A DNA stretch of 64,000 nt. It comes from Saksenaea vasiformis B4078. Taxonomy: Eukaryota; Mucoromycota; Mucoromycetes; Mucorales; Saksenaeaceae. Of the stretch, positions 11,401 to 22,417 are shown piece after piece (positions within the stretch are counted from its first letter, which is position 1; the number at the start of each line of letters is the position of its first letter). The stretch is taken from assembly GCA_000697055.1 (NCBI GenBank), contig JNDT01001781.1, positions 147,065-211,064 of the forward strand. The letters are read 5' to 3'. A program made the position numbers and the translations under genes. The notes beneath the pieces are model-generated. The model was not told the origin of the DNA and did not search any database. It saw only the letters and a program-made list of their open reading frames with translations.

Positions 11401-13766
11401 GCTTACCTCTTTGCACGTAAGATAGGCCACATGATATGGCATATTTGACTTCGTTGCAAGGCTTACGTGGCTATGCATCCGTTCCCGGAACGACGCCTGC
11501 GAACCTGCGATAAAGCCAAAGTTTCCGGGTAGTTCGGTGTAGTTTGTGATATCAAGGGAGGCATATTTTCTAGCGTCAACACCGTTTGAAACAGGAATCT
11601 TTGAACGTTCTAGTTTGATATCGTTGTCTAACGTCTTCAGCATAATAAGTTTGGGGAAAACACCCTTTCTGGAAATTTCGATCGCTTGTTCCTCTGCTTC
11701 TTCTCCGTCAAAGTGTACTCCTTTGGTGAGTTCGGGAAACATATGAACATAAGAACTGTCTTGATCGTATACAGTAGCTATCTGAGATTGCAGCTCCTCG
11801 TCCAAAATTTCGTATATTGGTCTCAACGATCTGAACAGGATTCGTGTTTGGTTTCCTTGGACAGAATCAATCCAATCTTGACAGTCTGTTGCCAAAGAAC
11901 TACCACCTGAAAGTTAAATTCATGTGATTACTACATGCATGTCTGATTTCAAGCTCATAGCAAATTGTTTACCCATTGTCTCAATAAACGTGTCATCTAC
12001 ATGAAGTGCTCGCTTAAATGCCCTATCAATGGCTGCAGCACCATTTTTTATCATCCAATCGTGCGATGGATCGTTTGGATTGATCTTATATATAGCTCTT
12101 CCACCTTTAATTAAGAAGTATAATTAATACAAGTTTCCAAAGGTGCATAGCTCCATTCTTACCAAGACATACTACGGATGGGTAATAGTATCCGAAGTGT
12201 CCAAACACTTTTTGTAGCGCTGTATATTTCTCCTTATTCGTCTCTGCTCTTAATGCTGCATGAATTGCCTCTTTCAATCGGTCTGTCACTTTGACGCACT
12301 GATGGTCAAATGTTAACTATTTTTATGGGACACAACGATGTCAGTGGTCGCATGAATGCATAATTGACTGACCTCTCTGTGGATGACATACATAACGAAA
12401 TAATCTGTTCCACGCGTAGCAGGCTGTAAGTCGCCTCCATTATTAGTTATGTAATTAGTTATAGCGGCTCTCATGAATCCAGAGTCTTGTGCCGTGTCTT
12501 CAGAAAACTCGGTGTGAAGGAACGCGTGGGTTGCAACTCTAGAACCTAACATGGTTCTACGTACTGCGCACTCAATCTGCGGCTTTCCTGCGGTAGTGAC
12601 GTCCTTCATCAATTTTGCAAGATCCCCTTCGCGAATAAGTTCAACTGCGTCATGCTCTGAAACAGATCCATCAAAATGGACACCTTTTGTAACACCGATT
12701 CGCGGATGCGTTTGTGAAAGGCGTACAACTGCTGAGGTGAAGTGGCTTTTGGTTAGGGCACCAGCTTCGTGTGGTGTCTCGTACGGCTGGATCTTGTAAA
12801 TGCGCTTCACTTCGGAACGAATTTCTTCGTCCAGAAGATTATATATAGGTTGTACGTCCAGTAACTTTATCAGATCCGGTGAGTTTGATGTGCTTTCGAT
12901 CCATCCTTTGACGCCAGTAGGTTTGGATAATAAGTCCTTGTGACCGCCTACCATAGTGGTTACACTTGTTATCCATTTTTGCGAAGTGCCACATACCGTA
13001 AGCTGTCCAATCGAGCTTTTCTCGAATAACCGCCATGATCACACCCCACCTCGATGGCGCCAGACCTTCACGCGGCTGATGTTCGAACTTACCACCTATC
13101 ATGTCACGTTACATTTGTATGCATTCCTCAGTCTTACTATTTCACAAACCTATGAGGATCCAATAGGGGTAGTAGTAACCGAATTCTCGAAATATGTATT
13201 GTAATGCACGAAATTTGCTGCTATCATCAGGAAGCATCATCGTGTGGTGAACAGCTTTCTTGAAATCTTCGGTTGGACATAATGTGCCTGGTGGAAAAAG
13301 AATCTGTCCAGATTATATCGGATTTAGTATCTTCTTCGTGAAATATGGATACTTAACACATCGACGTGGGACATAGATTTCTGATAAATCTTTTTTGTCT
13401 TGCAACTGGGTGTCTAAGCTTTCAGCAGTTGCTTTCGCATGCCTTTTAAATTCCTTCGTTCCGGGTAAAGGTAACTCATATGGGATAAACCCAATTTTTT
13501 GAGGGCGTGCTTCTGCAAATGTATATCTACGGAGGATTATCGCATCCGTTAGATCACCATCCTCTGGATAGAGATGCAGGTTCCCAGCTGGGACTATCTC
13601 AACTGCTCGTCTCCTTGCTTTTCTCCCACCAGCTTGAACTCCTTGTACCCAGTCGAGGGAGACATCAGCAACCGACTTTTTTGACAGGCCAAGCAGATTT
13701 GTCTTAAGCGGTCGTCGAGTATATATCATATCTTACCTGGACTGCAGGTTTTTTCCCTTGTGTCAT
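8483..13766 (-). CDS. Mosaic protein: three MACPF-like modules, FAR1-like zinc finger, MIR-like segments, Sel1 repeats
   Basis: Not a named gene. Conceptual splicing of about 15 exons gives one frame of roughly 1,500 residues. From the N terminus: a short start exon (tentative ATG 13766). Then three tandem modules, each with FGYYYP..(LG)G followed by GG..W.....LRPIY.LLDEE, centred near 13160/12870, 12180/11850 and 11240/10780. They resemble the conserved second half of MACPF domains. Linkers between modules repeat KGVHFDG. Next comes ICIHCTYGNQ...C-x-W...VHNHN near 10150-10345, preceded by SQFSDSNCAIEFCRKLC; this fits a FAR1/WRKY-GCM1 zinc finger. Then two MIR-like stretches (HYVRYGDILRI; GYVQRGDIILF). 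Last are at least five Sel1-type repeats (FLLGHAYMYG, GVAECYHYGIGVERDRTKA). Sel1 repeats usually scaffold protein contacts. The function of the whole is unknown. It could be two genes, but frames join through phase-compatible introns at every boundary. Confidence 0.7.
10110..10535 (-). other. FAR1 / WRKY-GCM1-like zinc-finger segment inside the mosaic gene
   Basis: Two exons joined by an intron of about 45 nt encode EFCRKLCSDLGFSVEV, then CIHCTYGNQ, VCQWGVVLQEVGKAQWAF and VHNHN. Spacing of the C-C pair, the C-x-W and the HNH matches the FAR1 DNA-binding fold found in MULE transposases and in transcription factors derived from them. Its presence between MACPF-like and Sel1 parts suggests capture of transposase-derived coding sequence. 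This is a motif reading, not a profile hit. Confidence 0.5.
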
Positions 13767-14476
13767 GGACTGTGTTTTAGCGAAGATAAAGAACCTCGTC
13801 GTTCCTCAGGCATTAAAAGATTAAATAAGTGCAACAGCGATTTAAGGTTTGATTTTTGTGGAAGCGGGAACCAGAGTAAAGTTCTCAAAGGTGTGAAAAA
13901 TCAAAGCAACAACTTCTGATACATTCTCGCACCAATCAATACGGTCAATTTCCTACGGCTATTCAAATGCTGAACTGCAGTACCATCATAGTCTGGAAAG
14001 GAAAAAGAAAAGGAGGCGTGGCTGATGATATGACAACCACTGGTCCCCATCCATGTTCTGAATTTCTTGTATTACCTCTCCTTTTGATAAACACAGGAAG
14101 TTACTGTGCCGCTACAGCATCTTGTACAACAACGCTAGATGGTAGCGTCGCAAAAATGATCGCAGCCTACGTATATCCATCTCAGGCTATATCCTGTTCT
14201 ACAAAAAGTTCAGATGTTAATATTTGGCTTGAAGTAAACGAAATCTACAATACGAATACGCTGTCGCACTAACTGCTGCATTGCATCGTTCAGTGGAGGA
14301 ACTAGAACGGGTAATAATCTAGACCTGTTTGTATGACATGAGGATATGCGCAGATATACCAACTATTCATAAGCTGGATCCGGAGTTCGTGTATTTCGTC
14401 TTGGAGCGCACGGACGAATTTTGCTCGGGGATCCCTTCTTAAGCCACAGAAGCATCTGCAGCATACTCAATTTGGA
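13767..14476. other. Divergent promoter region of the mosaic gene and QRI7
   Basis: About 710 bp between two divergent start codons. A 101-codon plus-strand frame at 13967-14272 shows no family pattern and is not called. The region presumably holds both promoters; no distinctive element was recognised. Confidence 0.45.
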
Positions 14477-15757
14477 ATGACACTTTTACGTCCACTACGT
14501 ACCCTAAACTTTCGCAACGTATTACCACATGCACGACGTTGGAACACTTCACATAGACCACTACGAGTACTTGGAATAGAAACCTCATGCGATGATACCT
14601 CAGCAGCAATTGTTACGTCTGACAGACAGATCCTCGCGGAAGTAGTTCATGGTCAACAAGATCTGCATGAACCCATGGGAGGCATCGTACCGACATTAGC
14701 CAGTCTAGGTCACTCGCGCCATTTACCAAATGTCATTTGCCAAACATTGGAACGTGCTAAGCTCACAGTGAACGATTTGGACGCCATTGCTGTCACTCGA
14801 GGCCCTGGTCTTCCCCCCTGTTTACCTGTTGGACTTAATGCAGCCAAAACGCTTGCAGCTGTTCACAATAAGCCTCTCATAGGTGTCCATCATATGGTAA
14901 ATATAAGTAGTCTTTTGTATTAGCGCCTTATTCATCCGGATAAATTAGGAAGCACATGCATTAACTGCACGTCTGACGACACCGAGCAGCAATGGGATCG
15001 AGGCGGCTCCTGCCTTCCCATTCATGACATTATTGATATCAGGGGGTCATACATTATTACTGACGGCGAATAAGCTGGGTGACTATGACCAGTTGGGCAC
15101 AACACTGGATAATGCTGTAGGGGAAGCAATTGATAAGACAGCGCGAATCTTAGGATTAGATTGGATCAAGGGCAGACGTGGTGGACCAGGTGCAGCACTG
15201 GAACAAGCAGCGCTTCGTGGAGATCCTGATCGCTTTGTGAACCAATTACCACGTCCAATGTTACAGCGAAAGAAATCCGTGATTGGATTCAGTTTTTCCG
15301 GTCTTAAGACAGCCATGTCTCGACTCGCTGAGAGCGAGGAAGTGGATTTAACACGCCCACAAGATATCAGCGATCTGGCAGCTGCATTCCAAGTAGTGTG
15401 TATCCAGCATATTGAACAAAAATTGCATCTAGCTCTTCAGAGAGAAACTGAGAAGAAACCTCTGACAGCTTTGGTGGTTAGCGGAGGCGTGGCCAGTAAC
15501 GCATTTTTCCGAGCAAGGTAAATGCGACTCGCTCATAATAAATTAGGCGCTAACTGGAAGTTATTAGGCTTGAGGCAGTAGCGGCAACATACAATCTTCC
15601 TCTTGTGTGCCCTCCACCGCAACTTTGCACCGATAATGGTGTCATGATTGCATGGGCCGGTTTGGAGAGGTTACGGGCAGGTCTGCTGGACGATTATACA
15701 ATCACGACGTTACCAAAATGGCCAATAGAATCACTAAAGGAAAACATTAGATCTTAG
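14477..15757 (+). CDS. QRI7: Mitochondrial tRNA N6-threonylcarbamoyltransferase (Qri7/OSGEPL1, TsaD family)
   Basis: Adds threonylcarbamoyl to adenosine 37 of mitochondrial ANN-decoding tRNAs. Three exons (14477-14896, 14949-15517, 15568-15757) encode about 390 residues. An arginine-rich, acid-poor N terminus (MTLLRPLRTLNFRNVLPHAR) fits a mitochondrial presequence. Then come the ASKHA-fold motifs: LGIETSCDDTSAA, VTRGPGLPPCLPVGL, metal-binding HHMEAHA (codons split by intron 1), LLISGGHT, DNAVGEAIDK and VSGGVASN. The metal ligands of the family are all visible. The Kae1-type nuclear paralog lacks such a presequence, so the organellar form is preferred. The stop lies only 41 bp from the convergent lipase stop. 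Confidence 0.93.
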
Positions 15758-15798
15758 AAGTACGCTGTGTTAAAACAGCTGTTATTATATACAAAAGT

Positions 15799-17325
15799 TT
15801 ATTTTATATTGTCTACAAAATGCTGAATCACGGCGCGTCCACCATCGTTAGTAAATCGTTTCTCGCGGCAGACAATGCTTCCATGTGCATTCATTCCTTG
15901 AATATACACCAGAACTTTTTGCCAATCTAACTGGCACAAGTTTTTGTGAATCTCCAGCTCCGTCGGTGCCAGAGAAAGGTTACGAGCTTCAGCTATTAAA
16001 TCTTCTGAGGGAGCAGGATTGTATAGCGATGGATGACCTGTGCAAAAGTCAGCCTCATACAGGTGCAAGCTTTCACATGTCTACAGACCTTTGGCTGACA
16101 GCTCTGGCTGTCTGACCGTCGCGAAATCCGTGTCATCCGGCATGTGCATGGTTTCCACGACATCGAGAACCGCATTATCAGCAACCGGGTGCATTACAGG
16201 GGACTTTAGTAACCGGGATACTCGGATACGAGAACGTATCCCTTGATATCCAATATACGAAAACGCTATAATCGCAAGAATTGGGATGGCTATGACGCAC
16301 AGTGGTGCCAAAATGGGAGAGCATAGAATCAACCACAATGGTATCTTGCGTGAGTGTGGCGTAGATGATGTTCCAAAGGCGGTAACAAGTGATGGATACG
16401 AATCATCGAGAGAGCTTGCGATAAAAGCTAGACGTTAGTTGCTTTTTCTTCGATAAAACCCGCATTGACTTACATGTTCAATTTATGTGGTGTGCTAAAG
16501 TAGTTTGCTGTTTCAAGTGCAGCCGTCCAGTACGGTACAGTTCGATCGTTAATCACATTTGCATAAGTCCGTCTTATCTTGAACTTGGACAAATACTGAT
16601 AAAACTCACGTTCTTGAGAAGAGTTTCGGGTTTAGAGATTTCTTCATCAAAAGATTTCCTTACCAGGGTCTGCCATGACTGAGAGCAGCGGTCTACCGTT
16701 TTCATGAGTATCCAGCAATTGCAGTTGTTCACCAGATCGAGAAACCATACGGCCACAGACAAAATTAAAAGTTTTGGAGAAGATTGAATCAGGTGGCCGA
16801 CGTACACCCATGTGCGGCGTGGCAAAGGTGACAAACATCTGAAGTAGACTTAATAAGTCAGTTTTTAATACTTGTTTACTTACAACAGGTTCAACTCTAT
16901 CAAAAAATCCAGACTGACCAAGGATACCGAGCGCATATCGGATGATTAGACCTCCAAGCGAATAGCCGACCATAGTTATTCTAGTGACCCGCTTTTGTTT
17001 CGTATTTTTCAATACTTCCACATAGGCTAGAATCTTTTATGGATAGTTTAACGCGCATATTTTATGCAATCACGAAAATATTCACCTTGTTTGCAAGCCG
17101 TTTACCGCAAATATCTATGCCATCATAAGTGTAGTGCGATTCATTTACGTCAACATTCAGCTATATCTCATTGCTTAGCGATTCATTAGCACCACTGCAT
17201 GGACTTACGATCTCATCGTCGGCACCGCATGCTTCGCGTAGTCGTTTTTGCATGTAATCCATGTGACGTTTGTTACCCCAGAGACCATGCTGCAGCACGA
17301 TAAGTTGAACATGCTGCTCGATCAT
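15799..17325 (-). CDS. ROG1-type DUF676 serine esterase/lipase with C-terminal membrane segment
   Basis: Alpha/beta-hydrolase of the DUF676 (Rog1/Ydr444w-like) family, a putative phospholipase or acylglycerol lipase. The N terminus begins LIVLQHGLWGN, giving the oxyanion-side HG. The nucleophile elbow is MVGYSLGGLIIRY (Ser in G-x-S-x-G). The acid residue fits VINDRTVPYWTA and the histidine fits NAHGSIVCR near the C terminus, so a full triad is readable. A strongly hydrophobic stretch encoded near 16245-16340 (LILCSPILAPLCVIAIPILA) predicts one membrane anchor. At least six short introns are needed; some exon limits around 17040-17220 and a 35-nt intron near 16080 are tentative. Start ATG 17325 opens directly into the HG motif. 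A dispersed-repeat copy lies about 150 bp upstream. Confidence 0.8.
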
Positions 17326-17470
17326 GATTATACTCGATAAAGACGTACTTTTCGTGGATTTGAACGTACTTAAGCGAACGGCCCTCGGCTAAATTATTTC
17401 CGACTTGGTTTTGCCCTTTTCAGCACGACGCGTACTCCACTACCTGAAATGGATACCATTTCGTCTACCG

Positions 17471-17785
17471 TTTATTGAACAAGTCTTTACGCTAATCTAT
17501 ACAAATTTTGCGTTCATGAGGAGCCACTTTTATGCTAAGAAAAGAATCAAGTATGCGTTCGTTAATACATGAGTTGGCAATAAATTCATAGACTACTTAT
17601 ATCGATGCGACCCCTCGATGGACGCGAAATTCATATAGACAGCATAAAAATTTGTTCAGAATTAGTAAATGGAATAATACTTGGATGTCAGCTTACTTAA
17701 TCCGAAGGTAATCCCACGCAATTGGTGTCGACGCAAAGTAATATTTGGATGACGTAAATGTGTGCTCAAAATCCGTCTATTTTTA
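17471..17785 (+). repeat. Dispersed repeat family, copy 2 (internally deleted)
   Basis: Aligns by eye with copy 1 over its first about 230 bp (TTTATTGAAC, TTTACGCTAATCTATA, AGAATCAAGTATGCGTTCGT, TTAGTAAATGGAATAATAC). It then jumps to the 3' end (GGTGTCGACGCAAAGTAAT, GGATGACGTAAATG). About 400 bp of the middle, including the CCGGGGATGT and CCTTTAAATAC landmarks, is missing. The deleted form is what a non-autonomous element or a slippage deletion would give. Confidence 0.75.
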
Positions 17786-18179
17786 CACGTCGCAAGGAAG
17801 GCTTTGCAGACGGGCACGTATGTCTAGATCTAGAACACCGTCGTTGACTAAAAGTCATCAGCCCTAGAAACGTCAAGCTGCATGCGTACTACTTGCTTAA
17901 TGTGTATGAAGAGCAACCGCATCGACAAACGGGCAGGATGAAACCTGCTATTATATCGTAACCAAATATATCTCGCTTTAATTAGAGGAAGGGAAAACCA
18001 ACCGCTCTGGATCCATAACGTAATAAAGGACGAAAATGCGACACTTGTCGTGGCACTTTATAAAATCACGAATATCAAATATTCTTGCTACATGCAGATC
18101 AGATTTATGCGACATAAGTTTTTGGAAGAGGTCAATGACAATTTTTTTTGATGGTGCAATAGTTTAAGAATGCTGCGTT
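17786..18179. other. Intergenic, nothing recognised
   Basis: Spacer downstream of the TM9SF stop codon and beyond the repeat. No ORF or RNA motif was recognised. Confidence 0.4.
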
Positions 18180-20385
18180 TTAATCAACTTTGATACTGTC
18201 AAAGATCTTGTGCAAGAACCACAGGCAAGAAATGTAACCGACAGCGCCTAATGAGGACAATAAGTAACCAACGTAACTTATGGTGAGATGTCTTACCGGT
18301 CAAAGCAGTCAATGAAAGACTGATAATAGCAGAATAGCCAAAGTAAAGAACAGCGCTAGTAAGGTTGTTGATGTGCAATTTGGTGCAGTAATAGAGTATA
18401 GAGTATAAGAATACGTAAATGCCCGTTGCACCAGCCGTCAAGAAGGAGCGCCAAGACCAGTGGTAATCCTCGTTACACAAATGGAAGTAACACATCAGGA
18501 CGGTGACTTGTGCGCAAGTTAAGATCAGCACACCAAATACAAGGAAAAGGAATCCAATGCCATAATAAATTCTGTGGAACCAGATACTGTTCATCACAAA
18601 GTAAAGTTCAATGAAAATGGCACCAAAAGGAAGGATACCGCCCATCAGAATCGATGGAATACTGCGAAGATAGAACGGTTGATCGGGAATCTGTCGAGGG
18701 ATTTGGTTCGTGCGCACAGGGTGCTCTATCAGTGGTTTACGGAACCCAACGTAGGAACCAGCCACGCTGAGTGGCAATGAAATGAAGCCCCACATTCCTA
18801 ATAAAGCGACCATCGTTCCAAACGGAACAGCACCGGATGAATGGGAGCCGATAAGGAAGAAGTTTAGGGCGAACAATGTGCCCAAAATCGTCCTTTCCGG
18901 ATAAATAAGTACACACACTCCCCGATTTGTTTAGTTACATACCCTGGGCATAGCGTGGCTGCCAAGATTAAGTTCTTTTTCCAAGCCTCTCCACCATTCA
19001 TCTTGTATATGCGAGCAGAAACGTATCCAGAGATACAGCTGAAAATCATAAAGAAGATAACCATGACCGTAGCAAGTGAGCCACGATTAGACGGCGATAG
19101 GAATCCAAGAATAGCAAATACTACATGATATATCAGTAAGATACTAACTGTATTTATGTATCATACCTAATGTCAATGCCGTCATAGCTATCAATTGTGA
19201 ACCGCTGCCAACAAGCACAGATAACAGTAGCGAATGGGTTGGTGGGCGGAAAACATCTCCGTGGACGAGTTTCCAGCCGTAATCTTCCTGGACGTCTTCC
19301 TATTGCACCGGTTTGGATTTATCAGATAATTAATTCTAACCTCACCTGAGCGTCAACGGCATTGTATCGTGAGATATCTTTGTGTAAAGCACGCATTAAG
19401 ATCATCGCGACCATTCCTGTCAAGAAAAGTACGATAACAATCGAATTGACTAAAGAGAACCAATGGATAGAAGGATCGAGAATTGCCAAGTACATATCCC
19501 ACCGGGTAGCCCATGCGGTATCAGAACGCTATAAATCTGCATCAGATATACCGTTCATGCCGTCTCCTCCTATTTAATCACTTGCCTCCCAGAACACGGT
19601 ATATGTATAGACCACCCGCTTGTTTTCTTCAACCTCAAAGCGTGGTTCCTTCGAATTGTCAATTGGCTGACCATTTTTGTCTAGCTTTGTATCTCTGCTG
19701 CTTGGAACCACGACAACGCCAACAACACGATTATTTGTTGACGACCGATGATGATAGTGAATATGAATTTCATAATGGTTGTTCAAATAGGATTTTCCGT
19801 TTTCGTGCTGTCCAAGAAGGAATCCAATATTGTAAAATTCTTTTCCCGTTCGTTTATCTTCTGCCCTGTGGGCAGCAGGCAAACCATCAATCACCCAGTT
19901 CATTGCGTATTCCTCTGCGATACGCTGATTGATAAATTCGGCGTTCTCTTTCGTAATAGGTTTTTCAGTAACGCACAATAGCTTGCTCCTTGACTCATCT
20001 TTTGCCATCGATATCTAAAAAAAAAAAAAGAAGAAGAAGGAGAAGGGTAAAAAAAAACTTCCCAAGCGAGGACAAAAAAAATTACCTGGAAAGGTGATGT
20101 AAAGATGCGATCGCCAAACAAGACACTGCCCAAACTTTCAGCTTGTTGCTTTGGTCCATCCTTCGGTTTGCAGAATTGGAAACGTTCATCGTAATAGTCA
20201 TAAGCAATGACCGATTTCACTTGTTGATTGGACATGGGCGTCAGGGAGTTCACAAATAGAGGAACTTCTTCATTCTGAGCATAGTCATGAGGTGCTACAC
20301 CAGGTAAATAAAACGCTCGAGAAAGACTGCAAAGCGTAGCCAAGAGCATGAGGGCCTGCGCCCATACTCGTGGTCGTGATGCCAT
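18180..20385 (-). CDS. Transmembrane 9 superfamily (EMP70/TMN) endosome-Golgi protein
   Basis: Nonaspanin of the TM9SF family; members sit in Golgi and endosomes and affect sorting, metal homeostasis and adhesion. A signal peptide ([12 protein letters not shown]) is followed at once by the family hallmark [12 protein letters not shown] lumenal domain follows ([22 protein letters not shown]), then multiple hydrophobic segments including [20 protein letters not shown] and [20 protein letters not shown]. The protein ends [14 protein letters not shown], the usual cytosolic tail with a KxD-type COPI-binding end. The last exon (18180-18247) is separated by a 48-nt intron. Several more introns interrupt the gene (for example near 20008-20085 and 18919-18950). 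TM9SF2/4-like subtype cannot be fixed by eye. Confidence 0.9.
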
Positions 20386-21549
20386 GATGAATAACTGTTA
20401 GGAAAAAAAGGTTAAAAAAAGAAATCGACTTAGCAATTTAGCACTTCGGAGTTTTACTTGGTCCGCATGACGATCGCCTCGCCACGTAGCCAAACGGCTC
20501 CGCCCTGGGCTGATTGGGTCCTGCTGCACACCTGGGATGGCAGACGATTAAATAGGTTCTCAATATGTTCACTTATTAGCTTTCTCTTCAGTCTAAAGGC
20601 GAACATCTACTCAAGCGCGGTTCTACTGTAAACGAAAGTATACTAATCATGTAATACAGAAACTATATATGCCCATAATAAGATAGTGTCTATGAACTGA
20701 TCTTGATTTTCAACATCGAAACAATCTAATGCATGTTAAACAAGGATACAGTATTGGTGATAAAAATAGCAAAGCCGGGAAGATCGATATGAAGATAATC
20801 AAAGAAACAGGGTCCCTTCACGGATGATAGATGGTCAAAGCTGTCGATCCAGTAGACGCATACATAGTCAGTGAAGATCGTACGAATCGGTTAAGCACAC
20901 TTCCATCGCTGATGGTAGTTTCCGTAGCGGTAGTTGTTGCTAGGAGTTGTCGATCCAGCATCGGTGAAGCCTATTATAAGCGTAAACCAGGCAAGTAGTA
21001 AAACCTAACTGAAAAATCTCCTCAGTCGCTGGGATGAAATGCGCCCAATCTTCCATTTCGATTCTAAAAAAAAGTTTAGCGCAGTAATATTTGAACTTCT
21101 TTTCCTTACCATAAATAGCAATGACGGTGATTTTCACAACACAGAAATCTGAATCATTTGGATCATATTTTTGTCAGTAGGGCCCTCGTGGACATATAAC
21201 CCTTTGCTGCATCAAGGTTATTGTCGTGCCCAACACGAAATGTAACCCAACGAAACGTTATACGCGGTTGGTAGTACTAAATGTTCCCTTGGAATACAAA
21301 AGTGCGTGTAGTTGCACCGTGTGTATCATCAAGCCGCCAGCAACTGAGAGTCCTTCAAAGTAGCATTTCATTCTGGGAATGCATTTGATTGGGTAGGCTT
21401 GGGAAGCATGCCGAAAGCGATGGATCGAAATCATGGACCGGACATGTCCGACTGCAGTCTGGTCCCAAACTCCGTCCATCGGTTTTTGTGGGCATCCTTA
21501 GAGACAAAGTTTTCTTTCTCTTTCTTCATCCATCCATTCGTAATCCATC
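20386..21549. other. Divergent intergenic region, TM9SF / TCTP
   Basis: About 1.16 kb between divergent starts. Minus-strand frames at 20940-21137 and 21258-21479 show splice-like sites but no recognised family; they may be a decayed gene or element. The right part presumably carries the TCTP promoter. Confidence 0.4.
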
Positions 21550-22218
21550 ATGCTTCTGTACCTCGACATTATTTCCGGTACGTATTTGTTCATAAGAAGA
21601 TGCGATGTGTTATTAATCTTTGAGTTTACCAGGCGATGAGATGTGCTCCGATGCCTTCGTAAGCTCGACTGCATAACTTCTGTAGCATATCGTGTTAATC
21701 AATATATTGGAAATAGCCCATCAAGGAAATTGATGACATTGCCTACGAAGTTGAATGCAAGATGATCACCCTTAAGGATGGCGATGTCGACATTGGTGCC
21801 AACCCTTCCGCTGAAGGCGGCGATGATGAAGGTGCCGATGAGAATGTTCAGACTGTCAACAACGTCGTCCACAGCTTCCGTCTCACCGAGACTTCCTTCG
21901 ATAAGAAGTCTTATATGGTTTACATCAAGGGCTACATGAAGGCTGTCAAGGCTAAGTTGGAGGAAACTAACCCCGCCCGCGTCCCTATTTTCGAGAAGCA
22001 AGCCGCTGCTTTCGTCAAGAAGATCTTGGGTAACTTCAAGGACTATGAATTCTACACCGGTGAGAACATGGACACCGAAGGTATGGTTGCCTTGTTGAAC
22101 TACCGTGAGGATGGTGTCACCCCCTACTTCACCTTCTTCAAGGATGGTCTTAAGGAGCAGAAGCTGGTATGTCAACACAAACGCAAAGATGAAAAATACT
22201 TAATTTCTTCTGTAGTAA
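21550..22218 (+). CDS. TMA19: Translationally controlled tumour protein homolog (TCTP)
   Basis: Small abundant cytosolic protein associated with ribosomes and stress responses (Tma19 in yeast, TPT1 in animals). Four exons give about 168 residues, the usual TCTP length. Exon 1 encodes MLLYLDIISG and exon 2 DEMCSDAF. Exon 3 carries most of the fold (PIKEIDDIAYEVECKMI, FRLTETSFDKKSYMVYIKGY, ENMDTEGMVALLNYREDG, FTFFKDGLKEQKL). The last intron starts GTATGT at 22168 and its AG is followed at once by TAA (22216-22218). The fourth coding exon is therefore only the stop codon. C-rich third codon positions in exon 3 suggest a highly expressed gene. Confidence 0.95.
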
Positions 22219-22417
22219 ATGGAGACAACCTATTTTTTTCTTTTCAAAATAATAAACTCCACGATCACTGTTCCAAATCAAAGCTATTATTAGTTGTTAT
22301 ATTTTGTAATGCATGTGTAGAATGTCTAATGGAGGACTTAATGCGTAGATGCGTGTAAAGGTAGAGTTGGTTACAGGTGATGGGATGGAAAGGAAGCAAA
22401 TAGAAAGAAGGGAGGTA

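Noticed and set aside
13967..14272. 101-codon plus frame between divergent genes
   Set aside because: Lies in a promoter region with no family pattern.
20940..21479. Minus-strand frames with splice-like sites
   Set aside because: Could not be joined into a coherent protein; no recognised motif.
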